In this document: one piece after another, positions 47,016 to 54,508 of the stretch
Numbering within the stretch: position 1 is the first letter of the stretch
How the letters are laid out: every line of letters begins with the position of its first letter
Assembly: GCF_014196115.1 (NCBI RefSeq)
Contig: NZ_JACIDB010000001.1
Span: forward strand, 186,001-250,000
Direction: 5' to 3'
Origin: Sphingomonas aquatilis
GTDB lineage: Bacteria > Pseudomonadota > Alphaproteobacteria > Sphingomonadales > Sphingomonadaceae
Length of the DNA stretch: 64,000 nucleotides
Notes under the pieces: model-generated
Told to the model about the DNA's origin: nothing
The model's database searches: none
The model's input: the letters and a program-made list of their open reading frames with translations, nothing else
Position numbers and translations under genes: made by a program

Positions 47016-48611
47016 TTACGTCACCAGCCGCCGCAGCGTTTCGACCTGATCCGCCTCTGCCGCGGGCTTGTCGGTGCGGATACGGGCGATGCGAGGGAAG
47101 CGCATCGCGACGCCCGACTTGTGCCGGGTGGAGGTGTGGATCGAATCGAACGCGATCTCCAGCACCAGCGTCTTTTCCACTTCGCGCACCGGGCCGAAGC
47201 GCTTCACCGTATGGCGGCGGACAAAGCTGTCTAGCATGCGCAATTCTTCGTCGGTGATCCCCGAATAGGCCTTGCCGACCGGCAGCAGCTCGCCCTCGTC
47301 GGTCCAGCAGCCGAAGGTATAGTCGCTGTAATAGGACGATCGCCGCCCGTTGCCGCGCTGCGCGTACATCATCACGCAATCGGCGGTCAGCGGATCGCGC
47401 TTCCATTTGTACCACAGGCCGGCGCGCCGCCCACCGACATAGGGGCTGTCGCGGCGTTTCAGCATCACGCCTTCGATTGCCGCATCGCGCGCACCGGCGC
47501 GGATCGCCTCCAATTCGGTGAAGCTGCCGGCCGCGATCACCTGGCTGAGATCGAAGCGATCGGGATCGAGTCGTGGCACGAACGCCTCCAGCCGGTCGCG
47601 CCGCTCCGTCCAAGGTAGCGCCCGCAAATCCTCGGGCCCGTCGAACAGGATGTCGTACAGGCGGACGAACGCGGGATAGTCGGCCAGCATCTTCGCCGAC
47701 ACCTGCTTGCGTCCCAGCCGCTGTTGCAGCGCGTTGAAGCTCGCTGCCCCACCACCGTCGTCCAGCGCACCGCCCTGGAATTCGCCCTTCACCAACAGTT
47801 CGCCATCGACCGTGCCGGGCGTGGTAAAGGCCGCGGCGACGTCGGGAAAGCTGCCGGTCACGTCGTCGCCGGTGCGGCTGTACAGGCGCGTCTGGCCCGC
47901 GACATGGACGATCTGGACGCGAATGCCGTCCCATTTCCACTCGGCGGCATAATCGGCGAGGTCGACCTGCGCATCCTCCAGCCCGTGCGCGAGCATGAAG
48001 GGGCGGAAGACCGGCACGTCCGCCGGGGTGGGTTGTGCGCCCTTTCCCTCCGCCCAGGCGAACAGGCTGGCATAGGGTGGCGACAGGCCATGCCACACCT
48101 CTTCCACGGCGTCGACGTCCAGCCCGAACGCCTGCGCCAGCGCGGTCTTGGCGAGCCGCGCCGACACGCCGATGCGCAGGCCCCCGGTCGCCATCTTGAG
48201 CAGCGCGAACCGCTCTTCCGCATCCAGCCGGTCGAGCATGCCGGCGAGCACCGCGGGGGCATCGGAACGCGACAAATGGCGCAGCGCATCGACCGCAGCG
48301 GTGATTGACAGCGGACCGGCATCCGGCGGCGGCACCACCGGCGCCGGCCACAGCAGCGCCACCGTCTCGGCCGTGTCGCCGACATAGTCGCGGCTCATCC
48401 GGAACAGCACGGGGTCAACCCGCGCCTCGATCAGCGCCCGTATCTGCGCGGGCTTCACGCCGGGCAGATCGAGATCGCCGGTCAGCGCCGCCATCGCCCA
48501 GCCGCGATCGGGATCGGGCGTCGCATGCAGATAATCGACGATCAGCTTAAGCTTCGCGTTGCGCCCCCGCGTGTAGATCAGCGAATCGAGAAGCGCGGCA
48601 AAGGCTTGCAT
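47016..48611 (-). CDS. ATP-dependent DNA ligase (cisplatin-damage-response type)
   Basis: This 531-residue ligase has an N-terminal helical DNA-binding domain, and a nucleotidyltransferase core with the adenylated Lys in AAEWKWDGIRVQ. The remaining motifs include DGELLVKGE, GVMLKRRDSPYVGGRR and WYKWKRDP, and an OB domain follows. It matches the LigC/cisplatin-associated bacterial ligases that supplement NAD-dependent LigA in DNA repair. Its usual partners, a ligase-associated exonuclease and a DEXH helicase, are not adjacent here. Start ATG 48611 (MQAFAALL) chosen. Confidence 0.87.
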   Translation of the reverse strand: MQAFAALLDSLIYTRGRNAKLKLIVDYLHATPDPDRGWAMAALTGDLDLPGVKPAQIRALIEARVDPVLFRMSRDYVGDTAETVALLWPAPVVPPPDAGPLSITAAVDALRHLSRSDAPAVLAGMLDRLDAEERFALLKMATGGLRIGVSARLAKTALAQAFGLDVDAVEEVWHGLSPPYASLFAWAEGKGAQPTPADVPVFRPFMLAHGLEDAQVDLADYAAEWKWDGIRVQIVHVAGQTRLYSRTGDDVTGSFPDVAAAFTTPGTVDGELLVKGEFQGGALDDGGGAASFNALQQRLGRKQVSAKMLADYPAFVRLYDILFDGPEDLRALPWTERRDRLEAFVPRLDPDRFDLSQVIAAGSFTELEAIRAGARDAAIEGVMLKRRDSPYVGGRRAGLWYKWKRDPLTADCVMMYAQRGNGRRSSYYSDYTFGCWTDEGELLPVGKAYSGITDEELRMLDSFVRRHTVKRFGPVREVEKTLVLEIAFDSIHTSTRHKSGVAMRFPRIARIRTDKPAAEADQVETLRRLVT

Positions 48612-48662
48612 GGACACACGAACGCATGGCGCCGCCGAAGCGCTCCCGCTAGGACCCGCATC

Positions 48663-49496
48663 GTGAAACGTCCGCTTCTCAGTGCCGCGCTGATCGTCGC
48701 CTTTATCGCCGGCGTCGTCTTCCTCATCGGCTATCGCAACGCCCGCGCCGATCCGGTCGTTCGCCGCGTGACGATGGCGCTGCCCGATTGGCCGGCCGGC
48801 AAACCGCCGATGACGATCGCGCTGATGAGCGATATCCACATGGAAAGCATGGCGATGGACGAGGGGCGGCTGGCCCGCATCGTTGGGCAGGTGAATGCGC
48901 TCCACCCCGATCTGGTCGTGTTGGCCGGCGACTTCATCGAGGGGCGCGGCGTCGGCGAGGCGGAGCGGGCGATCCCGTTGCTGGCGCGCCCGCTGTCGCA
49001 ATTGAAGGCCCCGCTGGGGGTCGTCGCAGTGCTCGGCAACCACGATCACTGGACCGATCCTGCCCCGATCGCGGCGATGCTGCGGCGGATCGGCGTGGTC
49101 GTGCTGGTCAACCAGGGTGAGGGGCTCGGGCCGCTTGCGCTCGGCGGCCTCGACGATCCGGCGACGCATCACGATCGTATCGCCTCGACCCAGGCGGCAC
49201 TCGCGACGCTGGCGGGTGCCGGCGTGATGGTCGCGCATTCGCCCGATGTCGCGGTGAAGCTGTCGCGGCGCACGACATTGCTGCTCGCCGGCCACACGCA
49301 TTGTGGGCAGGTGGTGCTGCCGCTGATCGGCGCGCCGGTCGAGGTGACCAATCCGCGCTATCGCTGCGGCATCGTGCGCGATCCGCATCGGCTGACGGTG
49401 GTGACGGCAGGGCTGGGCACCAGCAATCTGCCGATCCGCTTCGGCGCGCCGCCCGACCTGTGGCTGGTGCGCGTCGGCCCGATCCCCTCCCGCTGA
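48663..49496 (+). CDS. Membrane-anchored metallophosphoesterase
   Basis: This 277-residue protein has a single N-terminal membrane helix (LLSAALIVAFIAGVVFLIG) and a calcineurin-like phosphoesterase domain. Its metal-site motifs are MSDIHM, LAGDFIEG, LGNHDHW, MVAHSPDV and GHTHCGQV. YaeI/YkuE-type enzymes of this form act on UDP-sugar or lipid-linked phosphates in the envelope; the substrate here is unknown. GTG 48663 is chosen as the start because translation from it gives a clear anchor. It diverges from the DNA ligase gene by 51 bp. Confidence 0.85.
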   Translation: MKRPLLSAALIVAFIAGVVFLIGYRNARADPVVRRVTMALPDWPAGKPPMTIALMSDIHMESMAMDEGRLARIVGQVNALHPDLVVLAGDFIEGRGVGEAERAIPLLARPLSQLKAPLGVVAVLGNHDHWTDPAPIAAMLRRIGVVVLVNQGEGLGPLALGGLDDPATHHDRIASTQAALATLAGAGVMVAHSPDVAVKLSRRTTLLLAGHTHCGQVVLPLIGAPVEVTNPRYRCGIVRDPHRLTVVTAGLGTSNLPIRFGAPPDLWLVRVGPIPSR

Positions 49497-49519
49497 CGGC
49501 CGGCCGCAGCCGTCGAACC

Positions 49520-49546
49520 GTCACCCCGGATCGGGTCCGGGGCGAC
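49520..49546. repeat. Family A half element
   Basis: GTCACCCCGGATCGGGTCCGG followed by GGCGAC is a single unpaired palindrome unit between convergent metallophosphoesterase and dps. Confidence 0.6.
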
Positions 49547-49558
49547 GGACAAGCCGGG

Positions 49559-50050
49559 TCAGCCCTTGCGGCTGGCTTCGAACAGGAACCAGGCGCGCTC
49601 TTCGGCCTGGTCGGTCCAATCGTCGACGATGCCGCTGGTCGCATTGTCCTTGGCCGCTTCGGCCGCGTCCTTCACCGCGCGGAAGCTTTCGACCAGCTTC
49701 AGATTGTCCTCGCGCAGTTCGGCCAGCATCGCGCCGGCTTCGACGAACTCCTTGTCATTGTCGGCGATCGTCTGGCGGCGGCTGATGTCGCCGATCGAGC
49801 GCAGTGTCACGTTGCCGGTCTTGCGCACGCGTTCGGCGATCGCATCGGTCACGCCCAGGATCTGCGCGGCCTGATCGTCGAGCAGCAGGTGATAGTCGCG
49901 GAAATGCGGGCCGCTGACGTGCCAGTGGAAGTTCTTGGTCTTCAGATACAGCGCATAGCAATCGGCGAGCGAGGCATTGAGGGCGTCGGCGACCGAGCGC
50001 GTGTTCGACAGATCGGTGGGCGTGCTAAGCGCCGGATTGACGTCGGCCAT
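49559..50050 (-). CDS. dps: Dps-type DNA-binding ferritin-like protein
   Basis: This 163-residue protein is a four-helix ferritin-like subunit that forms a 12-mer that stores iron and protects DNA. The ferroxidase site is visible as His and Asp/Glu in KNFHWHVSGPHFRDYHLLLDD. It lies within 9 bp of the repeat and 67 bp before a GDT1-like gene region on the opposite side. Stress induction is expected from the family; no binding site is obvious. Confidence 0.93.
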   Translation of the reverse strand: MADVNPALSTPTDLSNTRSVADALNASLADCYALYLKTKNFHWHVSGPHFRDYHLLLDDQAAQILGVTDAIAERVRKTGNVTLRSIGDISRRQTIADNDKEFVEAGAMLAELREDNLKLVESFRAVKDAAEAAKDNATSGIVDDWTDQAEERAWFLFEASRKG

Positions 50051-50161
50051 GGGGAAGCTCCTGACAGAAATGGGTTCGTTGCGGAAACGATCCGATAGCG
50101 CAAACGCTCCCGGTCGGACCGGGATTTTGCATCAGGAATCATGGTCAGGCTGATCGGGCGG

Positions 50162-50728
50162 CTAGATCAGACGCAGGGCCCCCACGCCAAGCCAGAGCCC
50201 GACGATCAGGAACAGGATGCCGATCGCGATCCGCAGCGACCGCAGCGGCAGCGCGCGCCATCCCGCTTCACCGAGCAGCGCCGCCGGCGCAATCACGGCA
50301 AGCGATCCCAGCGTCGCACCCAGCGGCGCGAGCCACACCAGTTCGGCCCGAGCGCTCAGAGTCAGGACGATGAACTGCACGCCGTCGCCGAAGGCGAGGA
50401 TGAACAGCCCGAGCAGGCTGGTCGCCGCAGCGCCGAGCCGCCAGCGTTCGAGCCGGTCGGGGGCCTTGGCGGGAAACAGCGCGCCGCCGCCCTGCAACAC
50501 CAGCGCCAGCGCCAGGAACAGCTGCTTCGCCTCGGGCGTCAACTGCGGGGCGATCAGGCCCCCCGCCACGCCCGCCAATCCCGCGGCCACGGCAAGCGCG
50601 ATGGCCGCCATCGCGATGACGAGGCCCGGCGCGCGGTAGCGATCGGCCAGGATCGCGGCGAGCCAGGCAGGGCGGTCGCCCACCTGTGCCAGCGCGGCGG
50701 CGACCAGCGCCGCCATCAGTACATCCAT
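50162..50728 (-). CDS. TMEM165/GDT1-like membrane protein with degenerate motifs
   Basis: This 188-residue protein has about five to six membrane segments. Two repeats correspond to the UPF0016/GDT1 family, but the family motif E-x-G-D-K/R-T/S is altered to AQVGDRPAW and AFGDGVQF. GDT1 proteins transport Mn2+ or Ca2+ with H+; loss of the acidic first motif residues suggests changed or lost activity. Confidence is moderate because motifs are degenerate. Confidence 0.62.
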   Translation of the reverse strand: MDVLMAALVAAALAQVGDRPAWLAAILADRYRAPGLVIAMAAIALAVAAGLAGVAGGLIAPQLTPEAKQLFLALALVLQGGGALFPAKAPDRLERWRLGAAATSLLGLFILAFGDGVQFIVLTLSARAELVWLAPLGATLGSLAVIAPAALLGEAGWRALPLRSLRIAIGILFLIVGLWLGVGALRLI

Positions 50729-50752
50729 GCCGTTCCGTCCCGCCGTCGGTGT

Positions 50753-51088
50753 TCAGCTTGCGAGGCGCACCGAACAGGCCGCCGCAAATGTGTCGCACGC
50801 CCGCACGTCCTGCCGGTCGCAGGCGACCGCGTCACCCAGCATCGACAGCCAGCCATGCACCAGGGCGCCATGTTCGCCGCGCGACAGTGCCGAATCGACG
50901 AAATGTGCGACCGTCACCGCGGGGTTCAGGCCATGACGATGCGCGATCAGGCGGATCTGGTTGATATCGGGCTTCAGGTCGCGTGCGCACGTATAAGGCG
51001 CCTTCACGTCGATCGCGGCGATTCGCGCGGCCAGATCGGCGCGCACCGCGTCCAGCGCCATGTCGTTGATATGCCCCTGATGCCCCAT
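50753..51088 (-). CDS. Hypothetical protein, 111 residues
   Basis: A cytosolic-looking helical protein with four Cys (YTCARDLKPDINQIRLIAHRHG, then ACDRQDVRACDTFAAACS). I do not recognise a family. It reads toward the GDT1-like gene, 24 bp away, and is divergent from rpmG. Confidence 0.6.
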   Translation of the reverse strand: MGHQGHINDMALDAVRADLAARIAAIDVKAPYTCARDLKPDINQIRLIAHRHGLNPAVTVAHFVDSALSRGEHGALVHGWLSMLGDAVACDRQDVRACDTFAAACSVRLAS

Positions 51089-51263
51089 GTTCCGCTCCCG
51101 TCATGTCATGTGGCATTCATGCGCCCGCACCGGTAACGTGGTGGTTAACGATGGGGGTGAGGGCATCCGCGGTTGACTTTCGTCGCCGTCTGGCCCATGC
51201 GCCGCGACTGATCGAGCGGCGGCGTTGGTGCTGCCGCTCTCCTTGTTTTCAGGATTAGGGCTC

Positions 51264-51431
51264 ATGGCCAAGCCGACTACCGTCAAGATCAAGCTCGTCA
51301 GCACCGCCGACACCGGCTTCTTCTACGTCACGAAGAAGAACCCGCGCACCAAGACCGAGAAGCTGAGCTTCAGCAAGTACGACCCCGTCGTGCGCAAGCA
51401 CGTCGAGTTCAAGGAAGCCAAGATCAAGTAA
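51264..51431 (+). CDS. rpmG: 50S ribosomal protein L33
   Basis: The 55-residue protein begins [20 protein letters not shown] and ends [15 protein letters not shown], matching L33 of the large ribosomal subunit. It has no Cys, so it is the zinc-independent C-minus form. A TTGACT-like element at ~51172 is a possible -35 region upstream. Two hairpins follow. Confidence 0.95.
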   Translation: MAKPTTVKIKLVSTADTGFFYVTKKNPRTKTEKLSFSKYDPVVRKHVEFKEAKIK

Positions 51432-51478
51432 GCTGCCGCCGGGGCGCAGCCGCCCCGCGCTGCTTGCCGAATCGAATC

Positions 51479-51519
51479 GCGAAGAGCCGCCGGTGCCCCG
51501 CGCATCGGCGGCTCTTCGC
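51479..51519 (+). terminator. Strong hairpin terminator after rpmG
   Basis: GCGAAGAGCCGCCGGTG and CATCGGCGGCTCTTCGC form a 17-bp stem. A smaller hairpin with GGGGCG and CGCCCC stands at 51441-51456. No U-tract follows, which is common in this group. Confidence 0.6.
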
Positions 51520-51566
51520 GTGCGTGCCCGCGTACGGAAAGCGACGTGCGGGCAACCTATGCGTTT

Positions 51567-51720
51567 TTGTGACGAAGCCATGGTGGGGGCTAGGTTCGGC
51601 CACATTGCGTTCATGTTCGGTCGGCATAGCGGACCGTGGTGGCCGGACGATCCGGCCGCCCTGTATCGCGTCACTACGGGCTAAGGGCGGTCCTCTCGAA
51701 TCGAGGGGGCCGCCCTTGGT
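51567..51720 (+). ncRNA. Candidate small RNA or peptide-encoding transcript
   Basis: TTGTGA at 51567 and TAGGTT at 51591 are spaced like -35/-10 elements. The inferred transcript (~51605-51720) contains a perfect GGCCGGA/TCCGGCC hairpin at 51640-51656 and ends in a long hairpin with arms AAGGGCGG and CCGCCCTT (51683-51717). It also holds a 23-codon ORF from ATG 51613 to TAA 51684, whose product would be MFGRHSGPWWPDDPAALYRV plus TTG. Coding or non-coding status is not resolved. Confidence 0.4.
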
Positions 51721-51759
51721 TTATGCGGGGTGCTGGCAGCCTGACGGCCGCATCCCCAC

Positions 51760-52503
51760 ATGTCGGTCATGTCGAAGCGCGCCGTCCTCTACCGCATGGT
51801 CATGCCGACCCACATCTGTCCCTATGGCCTGAAGGCACGCGATCTGCTGCGTCGCAGAGGCTATGCGGTCGACGATCGGCACCTGACGACTCGTGCCGAA
51901 ACCGATGCGTTCAAGGCCGAACATGACGTGAAGACCACGCCGCAGACGTTCATCGATGGCGTGCGGATCGGCGGCTACGACGACCTGCGCCGCTATTTCG
52001 GACTGTCGGTGCCGGACCCCAAGGCGGTCAGCTATCGCCCGGTCCTGGCCGTATTCGCGATGACCGCGCTGATGGCGATGGCCGCCAGTCTCGCCGCCTT
52101 CGGCTCGCCGGTCACGGTCCGCGCCGGCGAATGGTTCATCGCGTTCAGCATGGTCGTGCTCGCGATCTTGAAGCTCCAGAACGTCGATCGATTCGCGACG
52201 ATGTTCCTGGGCTATGACCTGCTCGCGCAACGCTGGGTGCCCTATGCCACGCTCTACCCGTATCTGGAGGGGCTGGCGGGCGTGTTGATGATCGCGGGCG
52301 TCGCGACATGGCTGTCGGTGCCCGTCGCGCTCGTCATCGGCGGTGTGGGCGCGGTGTCGGTCTACAAGGCGGTGTATGTCGATCGGCGCGAACTCACATG
52401 CGCCTGCGTCGGCGGCGACAGCAACGTGCCGCTGGGTTTCGTGTCGCTGACCGAAAACCTGATGATGGTTGCGATGGCCGTGTGGATGATGCTGGCGGGA
52501 TGA
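51760..52503 (+). CDS. Glutaredoxin-MauE/DoxX-like membrane fusion protein
   Basis: This 247-residue protein has an N-terminal glutaredoxin-like domain with redox motif HICPYGLKARDLL and cis-Pro TTPQTFIDG. Three to four membrane segments follow, resembling MauE/DoxX (FAMTALMAMAASLAAFGS, WFIAFSMVVLAILKL, LEGLAGVLMIAGVATWLSV). The last cytosolic part has ELTCACVGGDSNVPLG, a possible Cys pair. MauE proteins carry electrons across the membrane for thiol redox; in this fusion the glutaredoxin domain probably supplies them. Partners are not evident. Confidence 0.82.
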   Translation: MSVMSKRAVLYRMVMPTHICPYGLKARDLLRRRGYAVDDRHLTTRAETDAFKAEHDVKTTPQTFIDGVRIGGYDDLRRYFGLSVPDPKAVSYRPVLAVFAMTALMAMAASLAAFGSPVTVRAGEWFIAFSMVVLAILKLQNVDRFATMFLGYDLLAQRWVPYATLYPYLEGLAGVLMIAGVATWLSVPVALVIGGVGAVSVYKAVYVDRRELTCACVGGDSNVPLGFVSLTENLMMVAMAVWMMLAG

Positions 52504-52517
52504 CGCCGGGAACCGCG

Positions 52518-52546
52518 TTGAGGAATCGTCGTTTTTACCCATAGCT
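52518..52546 (+). promoter_or_regulatory. Candidate promoter for small RNA
   Basis: TTGAGG at 52518 and ATAGCT at 52541 are separated by 17 bp, followed by the two-hairpin unit described next. Confidence 0.4.
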
Positions 52547-52551
52547 CGCAG

Positions 52552-52636
52552 CTCCCGCGCCCTTTTCGGGGGGTAAGGGCGCTGAGAGCGCGCGGCACCC
52601 TGTCGCGGCCCGATCGCCGCGGCAGGGTGCCTTTTT
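52552..52636 (+). ncRNA. Candidate small RNA, two hairpins with terminator
   Basis: The ~85-nt region has a hairpin of GCGCCCTT and AAGGGCGC at 52557-52582. A second strong stem then has GGCACCCTG and CAGGGTGCC arms (52594-52631), followed by TTTTT. It lies between the convergent glutaredoxin-MauE and divK genes. It could be a small RNA or only a bidirectional terminator; no known family is recognised. Confidence 0.5.
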
Positions 52637-52654
52637 CGTGTCGCGTCGCTCCGG

Positions 52655-53017
52655 TCAGACCAGCGCGTTCACCGCATCCATGAATCGCGCAAGGCTGATC
52701 GGCTTCGAGACATAGGATCGCGCGCCTGCCGCCCGGATCCGCTCCTCGTCGTCACGTCCCGCATAGGCGGTGACCGCCATCACCGGGATATCGCGCAGCT
52801 GTTCGTCCGCCATCAGCTCCAGGATCAGTTCATATCCCGTCACATGCGGCATCTGGATATCCATGATGATCAGGTCCGGCATCACCTCGCGCGCGCGAGC
52901 CACGGCCTCGCGTCCGTCGCGCACCGGTTCGGCGACGAACTCGTGCGCCCGCAGCAGGTCGCAGAACAGCTTCAGATTGAGTTCGTTGTCCTCGACAACG
53001 AGCACCCGTTTCGCCAC
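52655..53017 (-). CDS. divK: DivK-type single-domain response regulator
   Basis: This 120-residue receiver domain closely resembles DivK of Caulobacter. It has VLVVEDNELNLKLFCDLLRA with the acidic pair, phospho-Asp in PDLIIMDIQMPHVTGYEL, the VTAYAGRDDEERI segment and Lys in SKPISLARF. DivK relays phosphate between PleC/DivJ-type kinases to control cell division asymmetry. It is adjacent to a divergent DUF3572 gene, a conserved arrangement. GTG 53017 chosen; GTG 53026 is an alternative. Confidence 0.9.
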   Translation of the reverse strand: MAKRVLVVEDNELNLKLFCDLLRAHEFVAEPVRDGREAVARAREVMPDLIIMDIQMPHVTGYELILELMADEQLRDIPVMAVTAYAGRDDEERIRAAGARSYVSKPISLARFMDAVNALV

Positions 53018-53056
53018 GTGGGTCACCGATCCTTTCCAGTCAGCGGACGATAGGCA

Positions 53057-53332
53057 ATGCGCGGTCGCGATACAAACACCCCCGATGCGGAATTGCTGGG
53101 GCTTCAGGCACTGGCCTGGACGCTCGGCGAACAGGCGCGTGCCGATCGCCTGATCGCGACGACCGGCCTCTACCCCGACGATCTGCGCGCCCGTGCCGGC
53201 GAACCCGCCGTGCTCGCCGCGGTGCTGGCCTATCTCGAGGCGTATGAACCCGATCTCATCGCCTGCGCCGATGCGCTGGGCGTCACCCCGTCGGCGCTGG
53301 TCGCCGCACACCAGATGCTGGAGGCTCGCTGA
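53057..53332 (+). CDS. DUF3572 family protein
   Basis: This 91-residue helical protein (GLQALAWTLGEQARADRLIA, EPDLIACADALGVTPSALVAA) matches DUF3572, a small family usually adjacent to DivK in alphaproteobacteria. Function unknown. It ends at 53332, where its TGA shares one base with the ATG of the HAD gene. Confidence 0.85.
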   Translation: MRGRDTNTPDAELLGLQALAWTLGEQARADRLIATTGLYPDDLRARAGEPAVLAAVLAYLEAYEPDLIACADALGVTPSALVAAHQMLEAR

Positions 53333-53967
53333 TGACCCAGACACCCCGATTCTTGCTGATCACCGATTGCGACGAAGTGCTGCTGCATATGGTCAAGCAT
53401 TTCGGCACATGGGTGCGCGAAACGCACGATATCGACTTCACGCCCGATGGCGCCGATTTTGCCAATTCGATGCGCCGCCGCTCGACGGGCGAGACGCCGA
53501 CGCAGGCGGAGATGTGGTCGATGCTCGGCGGCTTCTTCCCCTCCGAAATGCACCGCCAGACCCTGGTCCCCCACGCTGCCGAGGCGTTGGCGCGGCTCAG
53601 CGAGGTGGCGGACATCGTCGTCCTCACCAATCTGCTCGACAGCTGCCGCACCGCGCGGATCGACCAGCTCGCCGCCTTCGGCATTCATCACCGTGTCGAA
53701 TGCAACCAGGGCGGCAAAGGCGATCCCGTGTCGCGCCTCGTCGAGGAGCATGGCAACCCGGTGACGGTGTTCGTCGACGATCTGGCCGTCCATCACGAAT
53801 CGGTGTCGCGTCACGCGCCGCAGGTCCACCGGCTGCACATGGTCTCCGAACCCAGCCTGGCGCCCAGCGTCGCTCCCGCGCCGCACGCGCATGCGCGCAT
53901 CGACGACTGGCGCGAGGCGGCGGACTGGATCGCCGCGCGCTTCGCCGCGGGGCAACCCGCCGCCTGA
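53332..53967 (+). CDS. HAD-like hydrolase
   Basis: This 211-residue cytosolic protein has the HAD phosphatase nucleophile as TDCDEVLL (Asp-x-Asp), a VVLTNLLDS motif II, and a GGKGDPVSR Lys motif III plus VFVDDLAVHHESV acidic motif IV. Substrate unknown. Coupled by a 1-nt stop/start overlap with the DUF3572 gene. Confidence 0.82.
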   Translation: MTQTPRFLLITDCDEVLLHMVKHFGTWVRETHDIDFTPDGADFANSMRRRSTGETPTQAEMWSMLGGFFPSEMHRQTLVPHAAEALARLSEVADIVVLTNLLDSCRTARIDQLAAFGIHHRVECNQGGKGDPVSRLVEEHGNPVTVFVDDLAVHHESVSRHAPQVHRLHMVSEPSLAPSVAPAPHAHARIDDWREAADWIAARFAAGQPAA

Positions 53968-54031
53968 CGGTTTACCGCCCGCTGCGCCATCGGCTAGACG
54001 CACGGGCAACGCATCATCGAAGGATACTGCC

Positions 54032-54496
54032 ATGACCACGCACGTCGATCGCAAGCTCGAGGAACTCGGCCTCTCCCTGCCTGATGCGGCGGCGCCGGTC
54101 GCGGCCTATGTGCCGGTGGTCGAGGCGGGCGGCATGCTCCACCTGTCGGGCCAGCTGCCCTTCAAGGACGGCCAGCTCGTCACCGGCCGCCTGGGCGACG
54201 GCGTGTCGCTGGAACAGGGGCAAGAGGCCGCGCGCCTGTGCGGCCTGATGATCGTCGCGCAGGTCAAGAAGCACCTCGGCGGCGACCTGTCGCGCATCAA
54301 GCGCATCGTGAAGCTGGGCGTGTTCGTCAACAGCCACGGCGACTTCACCGATCAGCCCAAGGTCGCGAACGGCGCGTCCGAACTGATGGTCGCGCTGTTC
54401 GGCGACGCCGGCAAGCACGCCCGCAGCGCCGTCGGCGTCCCCGTCCTGCCGCTGGGCGCGGCGGTCGAGGTCGATGCGATCATCGAACTGGCGTAA
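54032..54496 (+). CDS. RidA-family protein
   Basis: This 154-residue protein has the YjgF/RidA fold, a homotrimer that hydrolyses reactive enamines and imines. The segment [20 protein letters not shown] is typical, as is the late [20 protein letters not shown], with an Arg that binds substrate carboxylates. It belongs to the longer subgroup (~150 residues). Start ATG 54032 chosen; the 53891 frame start has no support. It converges on the ThDP gene, whose stop is 13 bp away. Confidence 0.9.
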   Translation: MTTHVDRKLEELGLSLPDAAAPVAAYVPVVEAGGMLHLSGQLPFKDGQLVTGRLGDGVSLEQGQEAARLCGLMIVAQVKKHLGGDLSRIKRIVKLGVFVNSHGDFTDQPKVANGASELMVALFGDAGKHARSAVGVPVLPLGAAVEVDAIIELA

Positions 54497-54508
54497 CGCG
54501 GCGCGGCG

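Noticed and set aside
51493..51684. 63-codon ORF starting inside the rpmG terminator stem
   Set aside because: Its N-terminal half is the terminator stem and arginine-rich. Only the shorter ORFs from 51580 or 51613 lie in plausible transcript space.
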